Assembly: GCF_900182735.1 (NCBI RefSeq)
Contig: NZ_FXTU01000002.1
Coordinates: 1-64,000 of the forward strand
Reading direction: 5' to 3'
From: Laceyella tengchongensis
GTDB taxonomy: Bacteria; Bacillota; Bacilli; Thermoactinomycetales; Thermoactinomycetaceae
DNA: 64,000 nt
Shown here: one piece after another, positions 43,572-52,626 of the stretch
How the letters are laid out: every line of letters starts with the position of its first letter
How positions within the stretch are numbered: position 1 is the first letter of the stretch
Position numbers and translations under genes: made by a program
The notes under the pieces: generated by a model
Told to the model about the DNA's origin: nothing
Database searches by the model: none
What the model saw: only the letters and a program-made list of their open reading frames with translations

Positions 43572-45158
43572 ATGCAGCGCACACTTACTTTTGATTTCTT
43601 CCAACGGATCGGCCGCGCAATGATGGCTGTCGTGCTTATCCTCCCCCTTGTCTCGATCTTGATGGGACTGGGCGGCGTCATCCTCAATCCCAATGTGCAA
43701 CAACTTCTCCCCTTCTTGGCAGGCGATGCTTGGCAAGTTGTCGGAGAACTGATGCAACGCGCCGGACAAGCGGTCTTTAACAATTTGCCCGTTCTGTTTG
43801 CCATCGCCATCGCTATCACTTGGACCAATCGCGGCATGGCTGGCTTTTCCGCACTTATCGCCTTTTTCATCATGCACACCACCATCGGGGCCTTGATCGA
43901 TATCACAGGCGTCAAGCTGAATGAACGGATGCTGGGCACCGAATTGGGCATTCCCACCTTGCAAACCGGGGTGTTTGGTGGCATCTTGATCGGGTTTTTG
44001 ACTGCTTATTTATACAACCGCTTTCATAAGGTGCAACTGCCTGACGCCATCTCCCTTTTCAGCGGTGAACGGCTGGTACCCATCGTCGCTTCTTTCGGCG
44101 GAATTGTAACCGCTGTCATTTTGTTCTTCGCTTGGCCGCAAATCAGTCTTGGGGTGTTGGCAACAGGTGACTTCATCGCCAACCACACCAATCCGTTAGT
44201 CGTCGGTCTGTACGGGGGGCTAGAAAAACTGTTGATTCCATTTGGGCTCCACCACATTTACAACACTCCCCTGCTGTTCACGGACATCGGCGGCGCTTAC
44301 ACCACTTTGGACGGCGCCCGCGTCGTTGGGGACCAAAACGTGTATATCGCTCAAGTGATCGACAAATTGAAAGACGCCAGCATTTCCATCACTGGTGGTA
44401 CTTATATTGCTGGTAAATTCATTCCCGTCATGTTTGGTTTGCCCGCAGCTGCCCTGGCCATGTACCAAGTTTCCAAGACAGAGAAAAAAGGCAAAGCCAA
44501 GTCACTTTTGGCTGCGGCAGCCATCACCGCTCTGTTGACCGGCATCACCGAACCGCTGGAATTTACATTCCTGTTTGTTGCACCCGTCCTGTATGCCGCG
44601 CACACCGTATTGACAGCGCTGGCATTCGGCCTCATGAATGCGCTTGGCATGCACGCTGGCTTTGCGGGCGGTTCTGGTTTGATCGACTTTATCCTATTCA
44701 ACAGCCTGCCAAATCACTCTAACGCTTGGCTGGTCACCATCGGGCTGGGGCTCGTGTTTGCAGTCATTTATTACTTTGTGTTCAAATGGCTCATTCTGAA
44801 GTGGGACTTGAAAACGCCCGGTCGGGAAGATGACGGGGAAGAAACCAAGCTGTACACTAAAGAGGACTATCGTGCCAAACAACAGACGGCATCTTGTATT
44901 GAACAACCCAACGCCGAGGCGGAAAGCTCACGCGCTTCCCAGATTCTCGCCGCATTGGGTGGACAAGAAAATATCCGCCAATTAGATGCCTGCATCACCC
45001 GGTTGCGCGTCGGTGTCCACGATCTCTCCAAAGTCGACGAGGAAGCGTTGAAACGGTTGGGCGCATCGGGTGTGCTAAAGGTGAACGATGGCATTCAAGC
45101 CGTCTTCGGTACGAAATCTTCTATCATCAAAGCAGAAATCGAAGAAATCATGCAATGA
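43572..45158 (+). CDS. PTS system EIICB component, probably for trehalose
   Basis: Imports and phosphorylates a disaccharide using the phosphotransferase system. The 528-residue protein has an N-terminal EIIC domain of about ten membrane helices (residues 10-425; GLHHIYNTPLLF and TGITEPLEFTFLF motifs) and a C-terminal EIIB domain (about 455-528) whose phosphorylated Cys is in LDACITRLRV (about residue 474). The hydrolase and regulator downstream point to trehalose. The domain order C-then-B is that of the glucose/maltose (MalP/GlvC) branch, whereas Bacillus TreP is B-then-C. No EIIA is present, so a shared EIIA must serve it. Confidence 0.88.
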   Translation: MQRTLTFDFFQRIGRAMMAVVLILPLVSILMGLGGVILNPNVQQLLPFLAGDAWQVVGELMQRAGQAVFNNLPVLFAIAIAITWTNRGMAGFSALIAFFIMHTTIGALIDITGVKLNERMLGTELGIPTLQTGVFGGILIGFLTAYLYNRFHKVQLPDAISLFSGERLVPIVASFGGIVTAVILFFAWPQISLGVLATGDFIANHTNPLVVGLYGGLEKLLIPFGLHHIYNTPLLFTDIGGAYTTLDGARVVGDQNVYIAQVIDKLKDASISITGGTYIAGKFIPVMFGLPAAALAMYQVSKTEKKGKAKSLLAAAAITALLTGITEPLEFTFLFVAPVLYAAHTVLTALAFGLMNALGMHAGFAGGSGLIDFILFNSLPNHSNAWLVTIGLGLVFAVIYYFVFKWLILKWDLKTPGREDDGEETKLYTKEDYRAKQQTASCIEQPNAEAESSRASQILAALGGQENIRQLDACITRLRVGVHDLSKVDEEALKRLGASGVLKVNDGIQAVFGTKSSIIKAEIEEIMQ

Positions 45159-45171
45159 AACAGGTGATATC

Positions 45172-46845
45172 ATGAACGAATGGTGGCGTAAAGCCGTTGT
45201 CTACCAAATTTACCCCCGCAGTTTCAAAGACTCCACTGGCGATGGTGTGGGCGACCTGCGTGGCGTCATGGAAAAGCTAGATTATCTGAAAAACCTTGGC
45301 GTCGATGTGATATGGTTGACTCCCATTTACCGCTCGCCTTTGCGGGACAACGGCTACGACATCAGCGATTATTATCAGATCCATGAGGATTTAGGAACCA
45401 TGAATGATTTTGAAGCGTTGTTGGCAGAGGCCCACGCTCGCGATATGAAAATCATCTTGGACATGGTGGTTAACCACACTTCCACCGCACATCCATGGTT
45501 CCAAGAGGCTCGCGCTTCATTAGACAACCCTTACCGTGACTTCTACATCTGGCGCGACCAACCCAACAATTGGCAATCCAAATTTGGCGGCTCTGCTTGG
45601 GAGCGTGACCATACAACTGGGCAATATTATTTGCACCTGTTTGATGTGACGCAAGCCGACCTCAATTGGGAAAACCCGGAGTTGCGCCGCCGCATCCACA
45701 AAATGATGAAATGGTGGTTGGACAAAGGCGTGGACGGCTTTCGACTTGACGTCATCAACCTGTTGTCAAAAGATCAGCGTTTCCCGGATGACGACGGCTC
45801 TGTCCCCCCGGGTGACGGGCGCCGTTTTTACACCGATGGGCCCCGGATTCACGAGTATCTCGCGGAGATGAACCGGGAAGTGTTTGTCCACTACGACATG
45901 ATGACTGTAGGGGAAATGTCTTCCACATCCATCCCCCATTGCATCCGTTATACCCATCCGGACAACGGCGAACTAAATATGACGTTCAACTTCCATCATT
46001 TGAAAGTAGATTATCCGGGTGGTGAGAAATGGGCCGTTGGTGAGATGGACTTTCTGGCTTTGAAGCGGATTTTAGCGGATTGGCAAACGAGCATGGCCAA
46101 AGGCGGCGGCTGGAACGCCCTGTTCTGGTGCAACCATGATCAACCGCGCATCGTCTCTCGTTATGGCGATGATCAAACCCACCGTGTGGCCTCAGCCAAA
46201 ATGCTGGCCACCGCACTCCATCTGATGCAAGGCACCCCCTTCATCTACCAGGGCGAAGAATTGGGCATGACGAATCCCGACTTCACTTCTTTCGCAGATT
46301 ATCGCGATGTGGAAACGCACAACATGGTGTCCATTCTGCGGGATCAGGGCTATTCCGAAGCGGAAGTGCTGAAAATCATTCGCCAGAAATCACGGGACAA
46401 TTCCCGCACGCCCATGCAATGGGACGCAACGGAACATGCCGGTTTCACGACAGGGACGCCATGGATCAAGGTCGCGCCCAACTACCAGGAAATCAATGCC
46501 GAACAGGCGCTTGCAGACCCCGACTCGATCTTTTATCATTACAAGAAATTGATTCGTTTGCGCAAAGAGCTGGACATTGTCACCACCGGCACATATGAAT
46601 GCGTCGACATCGACCATCCTGAAGTCTACGCGTACTTGCGCCATGGTGACAATGAAAAGCTGTTCGTGGTCAATCTGTTCGGCGGGCGGGCCCTTTCTTA
46701 TACCGTACCGGAGGAGGTGCTCACTTCTGTCCAAGGATGGACGGGAGAAATTTTGCTCTCCAACTATCCAGATTCCGCCGCCTTTAGGGAACAGTTGCCA
46801 TTGCGACCATATGAATCAATCGTCTATCGACTCACTGCCAATTGA
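45172..46845 (+). CDS. treC: Trehalose-6-phosphate hydrolase (GH13 family)
   Basis: Splits trehalose 6-phosphate to glucose and glucose 6-phosphate in the cytoplasm. The 557-residue protein has the GH13 regions DMVVNHTS, GFRLDVINLLSKDQRFP (nucleophile Asp), TVGEMSST (acid/base Glu) and CNHDQPRIVSRYG. SKDQRFP, GGGWNALFWCNHDQPR and the C-terminal ETLRPYESIVYRLT-like end match TreA/TreC more closely than oligo-1,6-glucosidase. CAGGTG precedes the ATG, 13 bases after the transporter. Confidence 0.93.
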   Translation: MNEWWRKAVVYQIYPRSFKDSTGDGVGDLRGVMEKLDYLKNLGVDVIWLTPIYRSPLRDNGYDISDYYQIHEDLGTMNDFEALLAEAHARDMKIILDMVVNHTSTAHPWFQEARASLDNPYRDFYIWRDQPNNWQSKFGGSAWERDHTTGQYYLHLFDVTQADLNWENPELRRRIHKMMKWWLDKGVDGFRLDVINLLSKDQRFPDDDGSVPPGDGRRFYTDGPRIHEYLAEMNREVFVHYDMMTVGEMSSTSIPHCIRYTHPDNGELNMTFNFHHLKVDYPGGEKWAVGEMDFLALKRILADWQTSMAKGGGWNALFWCNHDQPRIVSRYGDDQTHRVASAKMLATALHLMQGTPFIYQGEELGMTNPDFTSFADYRDVETHNMVSILRDQGYSEAEVLKIIRQKSRDNSRTPMQWDATEHAGFTTGTPWIKVAPNYQEINAEQALADPDSIFYHYKKLIRLRKELDIVTTGTYECVDIDHPEVYAYLRHGDNEKLFVVNLFGGRALSYTVPEEVLTSVQGWTGEILLSNYPDSAAFREQLPLRPYESIVYRLTAN

Positions 46846-46857
46846 GAGGAAGAGCCT

Positions 46858-47568
46858 GTGTTGGATAACATTTATCTTTCAATCTATCATGATTTGGTCA
46901 ATCAAATCGAACAGGGCACCTTGCCGCCCGACAGTAAACTCCCGTCAGAAAACGAGTTGGCCGTGCAATATGGCACCTCGCGGGAAACGGTGCGCAAGGC
47001 CCTACACCTCCTCTCACAACATGGATATATCCATAAAATCAAAGGCAAAGGCTCTTTTGTCCTACATGTCAACAAATTCAATTTCCCCGTCTCCGGACTG
47101 GTCAGCTTCAAAGAACTGACCAAACGGATGCGGAAAAACGCGACAACGAAAGTGATTTCGCTCAAACGGGGCAGGCCGTCCCCTTATATCGCCACGCAAT
47201 TAAACATTTCTCGCACCGAAGAGGTCTGGGAAGTGATTCGGGTGCGCGAGATCGATGGGGAGAAAATCATCCTCGACAAAGACTATTTTCGAAGCTTTAT
47301 CCCACCGCTTACCGTGGAGATTTGCGAAGACTCCATCTATGAATACCTGGATCAAACGCTAACGGTGGGCATCAGTTTCGCCAAAAAATTTATCACCATT
47401 GAGAACATTACCGAAGAAGACCAAGCCTGGCTCGATCACAAGCAATACCCCATGATCGCCGTCGTGCGCAACTATGTGCACTTGGAGGATAACACCTTGT
47501 TCCAGTATTCCGAATCCCGCCACCGCCCCGACAAATTTCGCTTTGTCGACTTCGCGCGGCGGGCATAA
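46858..47568 (+). CDS. treR: Trehalose operon repressor TreR (GntR family)
   Basis: A repressor of trehalose genes, relieved by trehalose 6-phosphate in Bacillus. The 236-residue protein has an N-terminal GntR winged helix (LPSENELAVQYGTSRETVRKALHLLSQHGYIHKIKGKGSFV) and a C-terminal UTRA effector domain that includes FPVSGLVSFKEL and the family ending SRHRPDKFRFVDFARR. The start is GTG 46858 with GAGGA 7 bases upstream. Its predicted operators lie at the head of the same operon, which implies autoregulation. Confidence 0.93.
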   Translation: MLDNIYLSIYHDLVNQIEQGTLPPDSKLPSENELAVQYGTSRETVRKALHLLSQHGYIHKIKGKGSFVLHVNKFNFPVSGLVSFKELTKRMRKNATTKVISLKRGRPSPYIATQLNISRTEEVWEVIRVREIDGEKIILDKDYFRSFIPPLTVEICEDSIYEYLDQTLTVGISFAKKFITIENITEEDQAWLDHKQYPMIAVVRNYVHLEDNTLFQYSESRHRPDKFRFVDFARRA

Positions 47569-47614
47569 AAAACCCCCGTGTCCCAAAAGTATTCGGGATG
47601 CGGGGGGTTCTTTT
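47568..47614 (+). terminator. Terminator of the trehalose operon
   Basis: AACCCCCGTGTCCC pairs with GGGATGCGGGGGGTT and is followed by CTTTT. Confidence 0.9.
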
Positions 47615-47680
47615 ATCCGCTGAAATCGGATGACATCATCTTCCCATTTAGAAACAGCCCAAACTGAAGATCGGACAAGA

Positions 47681-47734
47681 AAAATACCCCCTCCAGCCAA
47701 ACGACTTGGCGCATAAGGGGGTATTCTTTCGGCA
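47681..47734 (-). terminator. Terminator of hemEHY
   Basis: GAATACCCCCTT...AGGGGGTATT on the minus strand, followed by TTTC, about 35 bases after the hemY stop. Confidence 0.8.
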
Positions 47735-47768
47735 AGGCCGGTGCGAAGAAAATGCTTTCTCTGTCAAT

Positions 47769-49214
47769 CTAATATAGAGAAATAAATGTCTGACAGTCAG
47801 TCGCTTCCGATGTGACGATGCCATCGACGAGCTCAGCGACAACCTCTTTGCCTTGCTGAATGCAATCCGGCAAGCCGACGCCTCTGTAGAAGGAACCGGA
47901 CAGCAAGACATTGGGCAACGCCTCTCGCACTTGGCCCATGGTGCGCTCCACCCAATAAGGGTGTCCCACTTCGTATGGTGGCCGGGATGCTGTAAAGCGG
48001 TGGACAAAAGTGAACTCCGGTTCACCGCTGATATCCATCGCCCGAATCCGGCGCAAATCAGCAAGCACCGTTTGGATGATTTCCTCATCGGAGCGGTGGA
48101 CGATTTCGTCGGTTTGGGGCCGGCCGACAAAACAGCGGAGCAAGGCTTTCCCTTCCGGCGTGGTATGAGGCCATTTTTGGTGAAGCCAAGTGCAGGCCGT
48201 AATGGACAAGTCCGCCTGACGGGGCACGATAAAGCCAGTGCCTTGAACAGAGACGCGCACTTGTTCTTTGGGAAACGCGAGCGCAACTGTGGCCACCGAG
48301 GTGGGTTCAGACATGTCAATCGGTGGCAAGTCAAGATAAGGGCGCAACAGGCGCCGCGTCACCGGATGTGGTGTGGTGAACACCACGTGGCTGGCCTCGA
48401 TGGTGCCCCCGTCGCTCAATGCCAACCGATACCCCTCTTCCAGCTTAGTGAAGTGAATGATTTCCGTGTTCTTTCGCACACAAGCAGCCGGCAGGGAGGC
48501 CTCGATTCGTTCGACTAGCGTACCAAGCCCGCTCCGGAGCGTTTGAAACATGCCCTTTTTTCTCTTGGAGGTGCGGGGCGGGCGGGTGTTGCGCATCGCT
48601 TTGATCAGGCTCCCGTGCTCCATCAAGAGCCGGTGATACTGCGGAAAAGTGGCCAACAAACTGAGATGGTCGATCGGATTTCCGTACACGCCGGAGATCA
48701 AAGGTTCGATCACCCGGTCCACCATCTCATCACCAAAACGCCGACGGAAAAAGTCCCCGACAGACAGGTCGCCAGCCATCTCTTCTGGGGGCAGAAGCAA
48801 ATCTTCCAAGGCCCGTGCCTTACCTGGCACAGACAATAAGCCCGATTGCAAAAATGGCTCGATCTTCGTTGGCATCCCCATGACAGACCCTTCAGGAATG
48901 GGGTGCAATTCGCGTTCATGACAGATAAAAGCCTGTCCCGTTTCATTGTTGACCAATTCGCCTTCCAATCCTAGATCCATGGCCAACTGGGTGGCGTGGC
49001 GTTTCCGCTCCAAAAAGGAGTCCGGGCCCTTTTCGATGACATAGCCGTCCCGCCTCAACGTGTCAATTTTCCCGCCTAATCGGGAACTAGACTCAATCAG
49101 CGTGAATTGCATCGGCAACCGCTTGGCTTCTATTTCCCGATGCAAGTAGTAAGCAACGGTTAAGCCGGTGATGCCGCCCCCCACGATGGCGACATGATTC
49201 TTTGGTCGACTCAT
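47769..49214 (-). CDS. hemY: Coproporphyrinogen/protoporphyrinogen III oxidase (HemY/CgoX)
   Basis: An FAD enzyme that oxidises coproporphyrinogen III to coproporphyrin III in the Gram-positive coproporphyrin-dependent haem pathway. The 481-residue protein has the FAD-binding start HVAIVGGGITGLTVAYYLHRE, ESSSRLGGKIDTLRRDGYVIEKGPDSFLERK, and the C-terminal LSGSFYRGVGLPDCIQQGKEV. It follows hemH by 6 bases. It is the last gene of hemE-hemH-hemY, the Bacillus order. Confidence 0.94.
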   Translation of the reverse strand: MSRPKNHVAIVGGGITGLTVAYYLHREIEAKRLPMQFTLIESSSRLGGKIDTLRRDGYVIEKGPDSFLERKRHATQLAMDLGLEGELVNNETGQAFICHERELHPIPEGSVMGMPTKIEPFLQSGLLSVPGKARALEDLLLPPEEMAGDLSVGDFFRRRFGDEMVDRVIEPLISGVYGNPIDHLSLLATFPQYHRLLMEHGSLIKAMRNTRPPRTSKRKKGMFQTLRSGLGTLVERIEASLPAACVRKNTEIIHFTKLEEGYRLALSDGGTIEASHVVFTTPHPVTRRLLRPYLDLPPIDMSEPTSVATVALAFPKEQVRVSVQGTGFIVPRQADLSITACTWLHQKWPHTTPEGKALLRCFVGRPQTDEIVHRSDEEIIQTVLADLRRIRAMDISGEPEFTFVHRFTASRPPYEVGHPYWVERTMGQVREALPNVLLSGSFYRGVGLPDCIQQGKEVVAELVDGIVTSEATDCQTFISLY

Positions 49215-49220
49215 GGCTTC

Positions 49221-50162
49221 TCAGATGGCTCCTTTGCGAATGAGTTCCTTGCTCAAAATCCCGCTCAAACAAGCGATGAATTCCGGTCGGGCGTTAGGCA
49301 TCGGCGGCCGGTAATAGTTCGCCCCCAACTCGTCAGTCACCGCTTTGCACTCAATGTCATTGTCATACAATACTTCGAGGTGCTCAGCTACAAACCCGAT
49401 GGGGCAATAGATGAAGGAAGTAAATCCTTCACGTTCGTGCAACTCGCGTGTCAAATCCTGCACATCAGGGCCCAGCCAAGGCTCCGGTGTACGTCCCGCG
49501 CTTTGCCATCCCATCCGGTAGTGAGGGATGTCCACCCGCTCAGCGATCAATCTCGCCGTTTCCTGCAATTGGTGGGGATATGGGTCACCCAGGGCCAAGA
49601 TTTTCTCTGGCAAACTGTGTGCCGAAAAAATCACCACAGAACGTTCTTTTTCCTCCGCCGGCATCGAGGCGAACAGCTCCCGCAACTGATCTGCCCAGTA
49701 CTCCACGTATGCGGGTTCATCATGCCAACTGTCGATGCTATGAAGCTTGATTCCAAGCGCTTCTGCCTTGTCTGCAGCCCGACTGTTGTAGCTTTTCACA
49801 CTGTAGGTGGAATAATGCGGCGCCAACACCAGGCTGACGGCTTCTTCGATCCCGTCGTGGGCCATCTGCTCCACCGCCTCTTCAATAAACGGAGAAATGT
49901 GTTTCAAACCCAGATAGCCGTGAAACTCCACTTCCGGAAAACGCTGGTTTAGATCAGCGACAACTTTCTCCACTTGCGCTTCAGTGATTTTGGCGAATTG
50001 ATTGATCTCGCCAACCGCTTCATACCGCTCAGTCAGTTCATCCAACAATGCTTGGGGTGGCTTTTTCCCCCTGCGGATATGCGTATAGTACGGCTCAATC
50101 TCCGACTTGCTCCGCGGTGTGCCATAAGCCATCAGGAGCACTCCGATTTTTTTCCGTTTCAC
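49221..50162 (-). CDS. hemH: Coproporphyrin ferrochelatase
   Basis: Inserts ferrous iron into coproporphyrin III. The 313-residue protein begins KRKKIGVLLMAYGTPRSKSEIEPYYTHIRRG and has the catalytic region FSAHSLPEKI (conserved His) and the Glu in GFVAEHLEVLYDND. I chose GTG 50162, which overlaps the hemE stop (GTGA) and has GGGGAG 8 bases upstream. Bacillus ferrochelatase is 310 residues, so the length fits. Confidence 0.95.
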   Translation of the reverse strand: MKRKKIGVLLMAYGTPRSKSEIEPYYTHIRRGKKPPQALLDELTERYEAVGEINQFAKITEAQVEKVVADLNQRFPEVEFHGYLGLKHISPFIEEAVEQMAHDGIEEAVSLVLAPHYSTYSVKSYNSRAADKAEALGIKLHSIDSWHDEPAYVEYWADQLRELFASMPAEEKERSVVIFSAHSLPEKILALGDPYPHQLQETARLIAERVDIPHYRMGWQSAGRTPEPWLGPDVQDLTRELHEREGFTSFIYCPIGFVAEHLEVLYDNDIECKAVTDELGANYYRPPMPNARPEFIACLSGILSKELIRKGAI

Positions 50163-51211
50163 ACGATCATCTCCCCGTTTTTGCGTGAATAGCTGTGCAC
50201 CAATGCCGTCAATTTCTGCATCGTTTCCACACTGCATTGCGGGAAGATGCCATGCCCCAAGTTAAAGATGTAACCGGGCTGTTCCGTGCCTTCGTCCAAC
50301 ACTTGTTTGGCCTTTTTCTCCAATGTTTCCCATGGAGCCAAGAGCAAGGCCGGCTCCAGATTCCCTTGCAGCGCCTTGTCCACTCCGTATTCGGTTCTCG
50401 CCTGAGTGATGGTGACCCGCCAATCCAAGCCAAGCACATCTACCGGCAACTCATTGAACGACCGCAACAAATGACCGGTGCCCACGCCAAAGTAGATGAG
50501 CGGCACACCGGTGTCTTTGAGGCTGGAGAAAATCCGGTGCATCGTGGGGAAAATGAATTCACGGTAATCGGCTTCGCTCACAGCCCCGACCCAGGAGTCA
50601 AATACCTGAACCGCTTTGGCTCCGGCCGCAATCTGCGCGCGCAGGTATGTGATGGTCATATCGGCCAACTTCTCCATCAGCAACGCCCAGGTCTCTGGCG
50701 CGGTGAACATCATCGCTTTCGTTTTGTAATAATTCTTTGATGGACCGCCTTCAATCATGTAACTGGCCAGAGTGAACGGCGCTCCCGCAAATCCAATGAG
50801 GGGGACGCGAAGCTCATTGGCCAGGATTTTGACAGCATCCGTGATAAAAGGGATGTCTGAAACCGGATCCAATTCTCCCAAGCGGCGAACATCGGCAGTG
50901 TTGCGAATCGGATTGTCAATGACTGGCCCGATACCGGAACGGATCTCAACATCAACGCCAATCGGCTTCAACGGTGTGACGATGTCAGCAAACAAAATGG
51001 CTGCATCCACGCCCAATTGATCAACGGGCAACTTCGTTACTTCCGCGCACACTTCAGGTATGTAATTCATTTCAAAAAAGCTGTACTTCTCCCTGATTTT
51101 CCGATACTCTGGCTGATAGCGCCCAGCCTGCCTCATATACCAGACCGGAACATAAGGGGTCGGCTCCTTACGGCAAGCCCGCAAAAACGTATCATTGAAT
51201 GAAGATTTCAT
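50159..51211 (-). CDS. hemE: Uroporphyrinogen decarboxylase
   Basis: Removes four carboxyl groups from uroporphyrinogen III to give coproporphyrinogen III. The 350-residue protein has the signature PVWYMRQAGRYQPEYRKIRE, VDAAILFADIVTPL and the substrate-binding FAGAPFTLASYMIEGGPSKNY. ATG 51211 has AAGAGGT 7 bases upstream; a longer in-frame form has no support. It is the first gene of the haem operon and follows an Fnr/CRP-like site. Confidence 0.95.
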   Translation of the reverse strand: MKSSFNDTFLRACRKEPTPYVPVWYMRQAGRYQPEYRKIREKYSFFEMNYIPEVCAEVTKLPVDQLGVDAAILFADIVTPLKPIGVDVEIRSGIGPVIDNPIRNTADVRRLGELDPVSDIPFITDAVKILANELRVPLIGFAGAPFTLASYMIEGGPSKNYYKTKAMMFTAPETWALLMEKLADMTITYLRAQIAAGAKAVQVFDSWVGAVSEADYREFIFPTMHRIFSSLKDTGVPLIYFGVGTGHLLRSFNELPVDVLGLDWRVTITQARTEYGVDKALQGNLEPALLLAPWETLEKKAKQVLDEGTEQPGYIFNLGHGIFPQCSVETMQKLTALVHSYSRKNGEMIV

Positions 51212-51306
51212 TGGATAAACCTCTTTTCTCTTCTCATCCTTCGTTGGTAAACAGTTTGCCACAGCAGTTCCAATGGTAAAACCAGATCTTGTCATAAAAG
51301 GCGTTC

Positions 51307-51346
51307 ATTTTACAGTTACACCTAGTCGCATGTGATAAATTTCACA
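51307..51346 (-). promoter_or_regulatory. Candidate hemE promoter with Fnr/CRP-type site
   Basis: TGTGA-TAAATT-TCACA (51331-51346) is a perfect TGTGA-N6-TCACA palindrome. On the minus strand a possible -10 TAAAAT lies at 51312-51307, so the site centre would be near -39 to -41, the usual class II activator position. Fnr in Bacillus uses this consensus. Confidence 0.6.
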
Positions 51347-51349
51347 TAC

Positions 51350-51640
51350 ACATCCTCCAAATGCTTTGTTTGTGCAAACGAGACCCCGATGCACAACAAA
51401 TGCTCTGCACAGACAAGAGCCCGGCCAGCCCTCCTGTGAAGCTGAGGAATGTTATGGAAATGCCGTTTCAATAGCGGCTTATGACACCCTATTTCTAAAC
51501 ATGCGTTTAAATCAAATGTATAGTTCCTGATAGGAGATGTCAATATCTCAATTCGGTGACAAATTCTCTTCCTAAACGGTAACAGACAACGATGGCAGGC
51601 CGAATGAAAAGGCTCACACCCACCGCCACCTGCTTTCCCG
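51350..51640. other. Intergenic stretch upstream of hemE and the creatininase gene
   Basis: No gene is visible in about 290 bases. A TACAAT near 51646 may be the -10 of the creatininase-family gene. Short frames here lack ribosome-binding sites. Confidence 0.45.
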
Positions 51641-51688
51641 AGTGTGATACAATGCAAGTACAAATCTTGTGAGAACGCAGGTGATCAT

Positions 51689-52393
51689 ATGAATCCGTTC
51701 CCTTCCTGGGATGAATGTGTCAATATGGAGCTGGCTTTTTTTCCTATCGGTTCCACAGAACAGCACGGCACCCATCTACCGATTCACACCGATACGATTA
51801 TCGCCGCCATCGTTGCGCAACGGTTGGCGGAACGGTTCGCCCCCGCTTATGTGGTGCCAGCCCTCCCTTATTCAGCCTCATTTGAACACAGCGGGTTTCC
51901 TGGCTCGGTTTCCCTACGGGTGACCACCATCACCGCTGTCGTGCAGGATGTCGTTCACTCACTGGAACAGTCCGGCATCCCGCGCTGCGTGATAGTCAAT
52001 GGACATGGCGGCAATGCCCTTCTCCACAATATTGCGCAGGAATTGAACGCGCACGGTCATCGGGTCATGCTAGCCCCCAAGCGCTTACATTGGGAGCGCG
52101 CTTACCAGCAGGCAGGCATCTCTGTCAGCCTGAGCCAAGACATGCACGCCGGCGAGGCAGAAACGTCTCTGCTTATGCACTTGTTTGCCGACGGCGTGGT
52201 CAAAACGGACAAGTTGATCGACGTGGATACGCCTCGGCGACCGCTGTTAGAAGTAGTAGGAATGAAGGCGTTTACCCCAACCGGAACGATCGGATTCCCT
52301 TCCCGGGCCACTTCGGCAAAGGGTAAAGCACTTCTGGACGCCTTGGTGCGCGAAATTTCCCATTCCGTGGAAGAATTCATGTCCTTGGGCTGA
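51689..52393 (+). CDS. Creatininase-family amidohydrolase
   Basis: A metal-dependent cyclic amide hydrolase or peptidase of the creatininase/MftE superfamily. The 234-residue protein has the metal motifs PIGSTEQHGTHLPIHTD, IVNGHGGN and QDMHAGEAETS in the usual order. The family also includes FAPy deformylase and mycofactocin peptidase, so the substrate is not known; no mycofactocin or creatine genes are nearby. ATG 51689 has CAGGTG upstream. A MITE lies 50 bases downstream. Confidence 0.87.
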   Translation: MNPFPSWDECVNMELAFFPIGSTEQHGTHLPIHTDTIIAAIVAQRLAERFAPAYVVPALPYSASFEHSGFPGSVSLRVTTITAVVQDVVHSLEQSGIPRCVIVNGHGGNALLHNIAQELNAHGHRVMLAPKRLHWERAYQQAGISVSLSQDMHAGEAETSLLMHLFADGVVKTDKLIDVDTPRRPLLEVVGMKAFTPTGTIGFPSRATSAKGKALLDALVREISHSVEEFMSLG

Positions 52394-52443
52394 CGACGGC
52401 TAGCATCTACATAAGCGGTAGAGCGAAGGTGTATCAGGCACCC

Positions 52444-52578
52444 TAGGGCGTGTCTGATGAATAGGCCAGCGGCTCCAAAACCATTTTCTCATTCGCTTCA
52501 CTTGTGCATCGGCGCTCCTCGAGAAAAGGTTTTTCCGCCGCTTCTTCCCCACCAACTTGATTTGCCAGACACACCCTA
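52444..52578. mobile_element. MITE copy A (135 bp)
   Basis: TAGGGCGTGTCTG...CAGACACACCCTA ends with no coding capacity. It is over 90% identical, in opposite orientation, to the copy at 56801-56935 and of the same length. Both ends sit in CTAG, consistent with TA target duplication by an IS630- or IS5-type transposase. Confidence 0.88.
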
Positions 52579-52594
52579 GTCAGCCGAGACATAC

Positions 52595-52626
52595 AAACAA
52601 GCGCCTCCTTTAAGAAGGCGCTTGTT
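52595..52626 (-). terminator. Terminator of the amino acid permease gene
   Basis: AAGCGCCT and AGGCGCTT arms around CCTTTAAGA, with Ts on the minus strand. It overlaps the last codons. Confidence 0.7.

Noticed and set aside
45172..46845. Oligo-1,6-glucosidase as the function of the GH13 enzyme
   Set aside because: The operon's TreR and the enzyme's closest motif matches favour trehalose-6-phosphate hydrolase.
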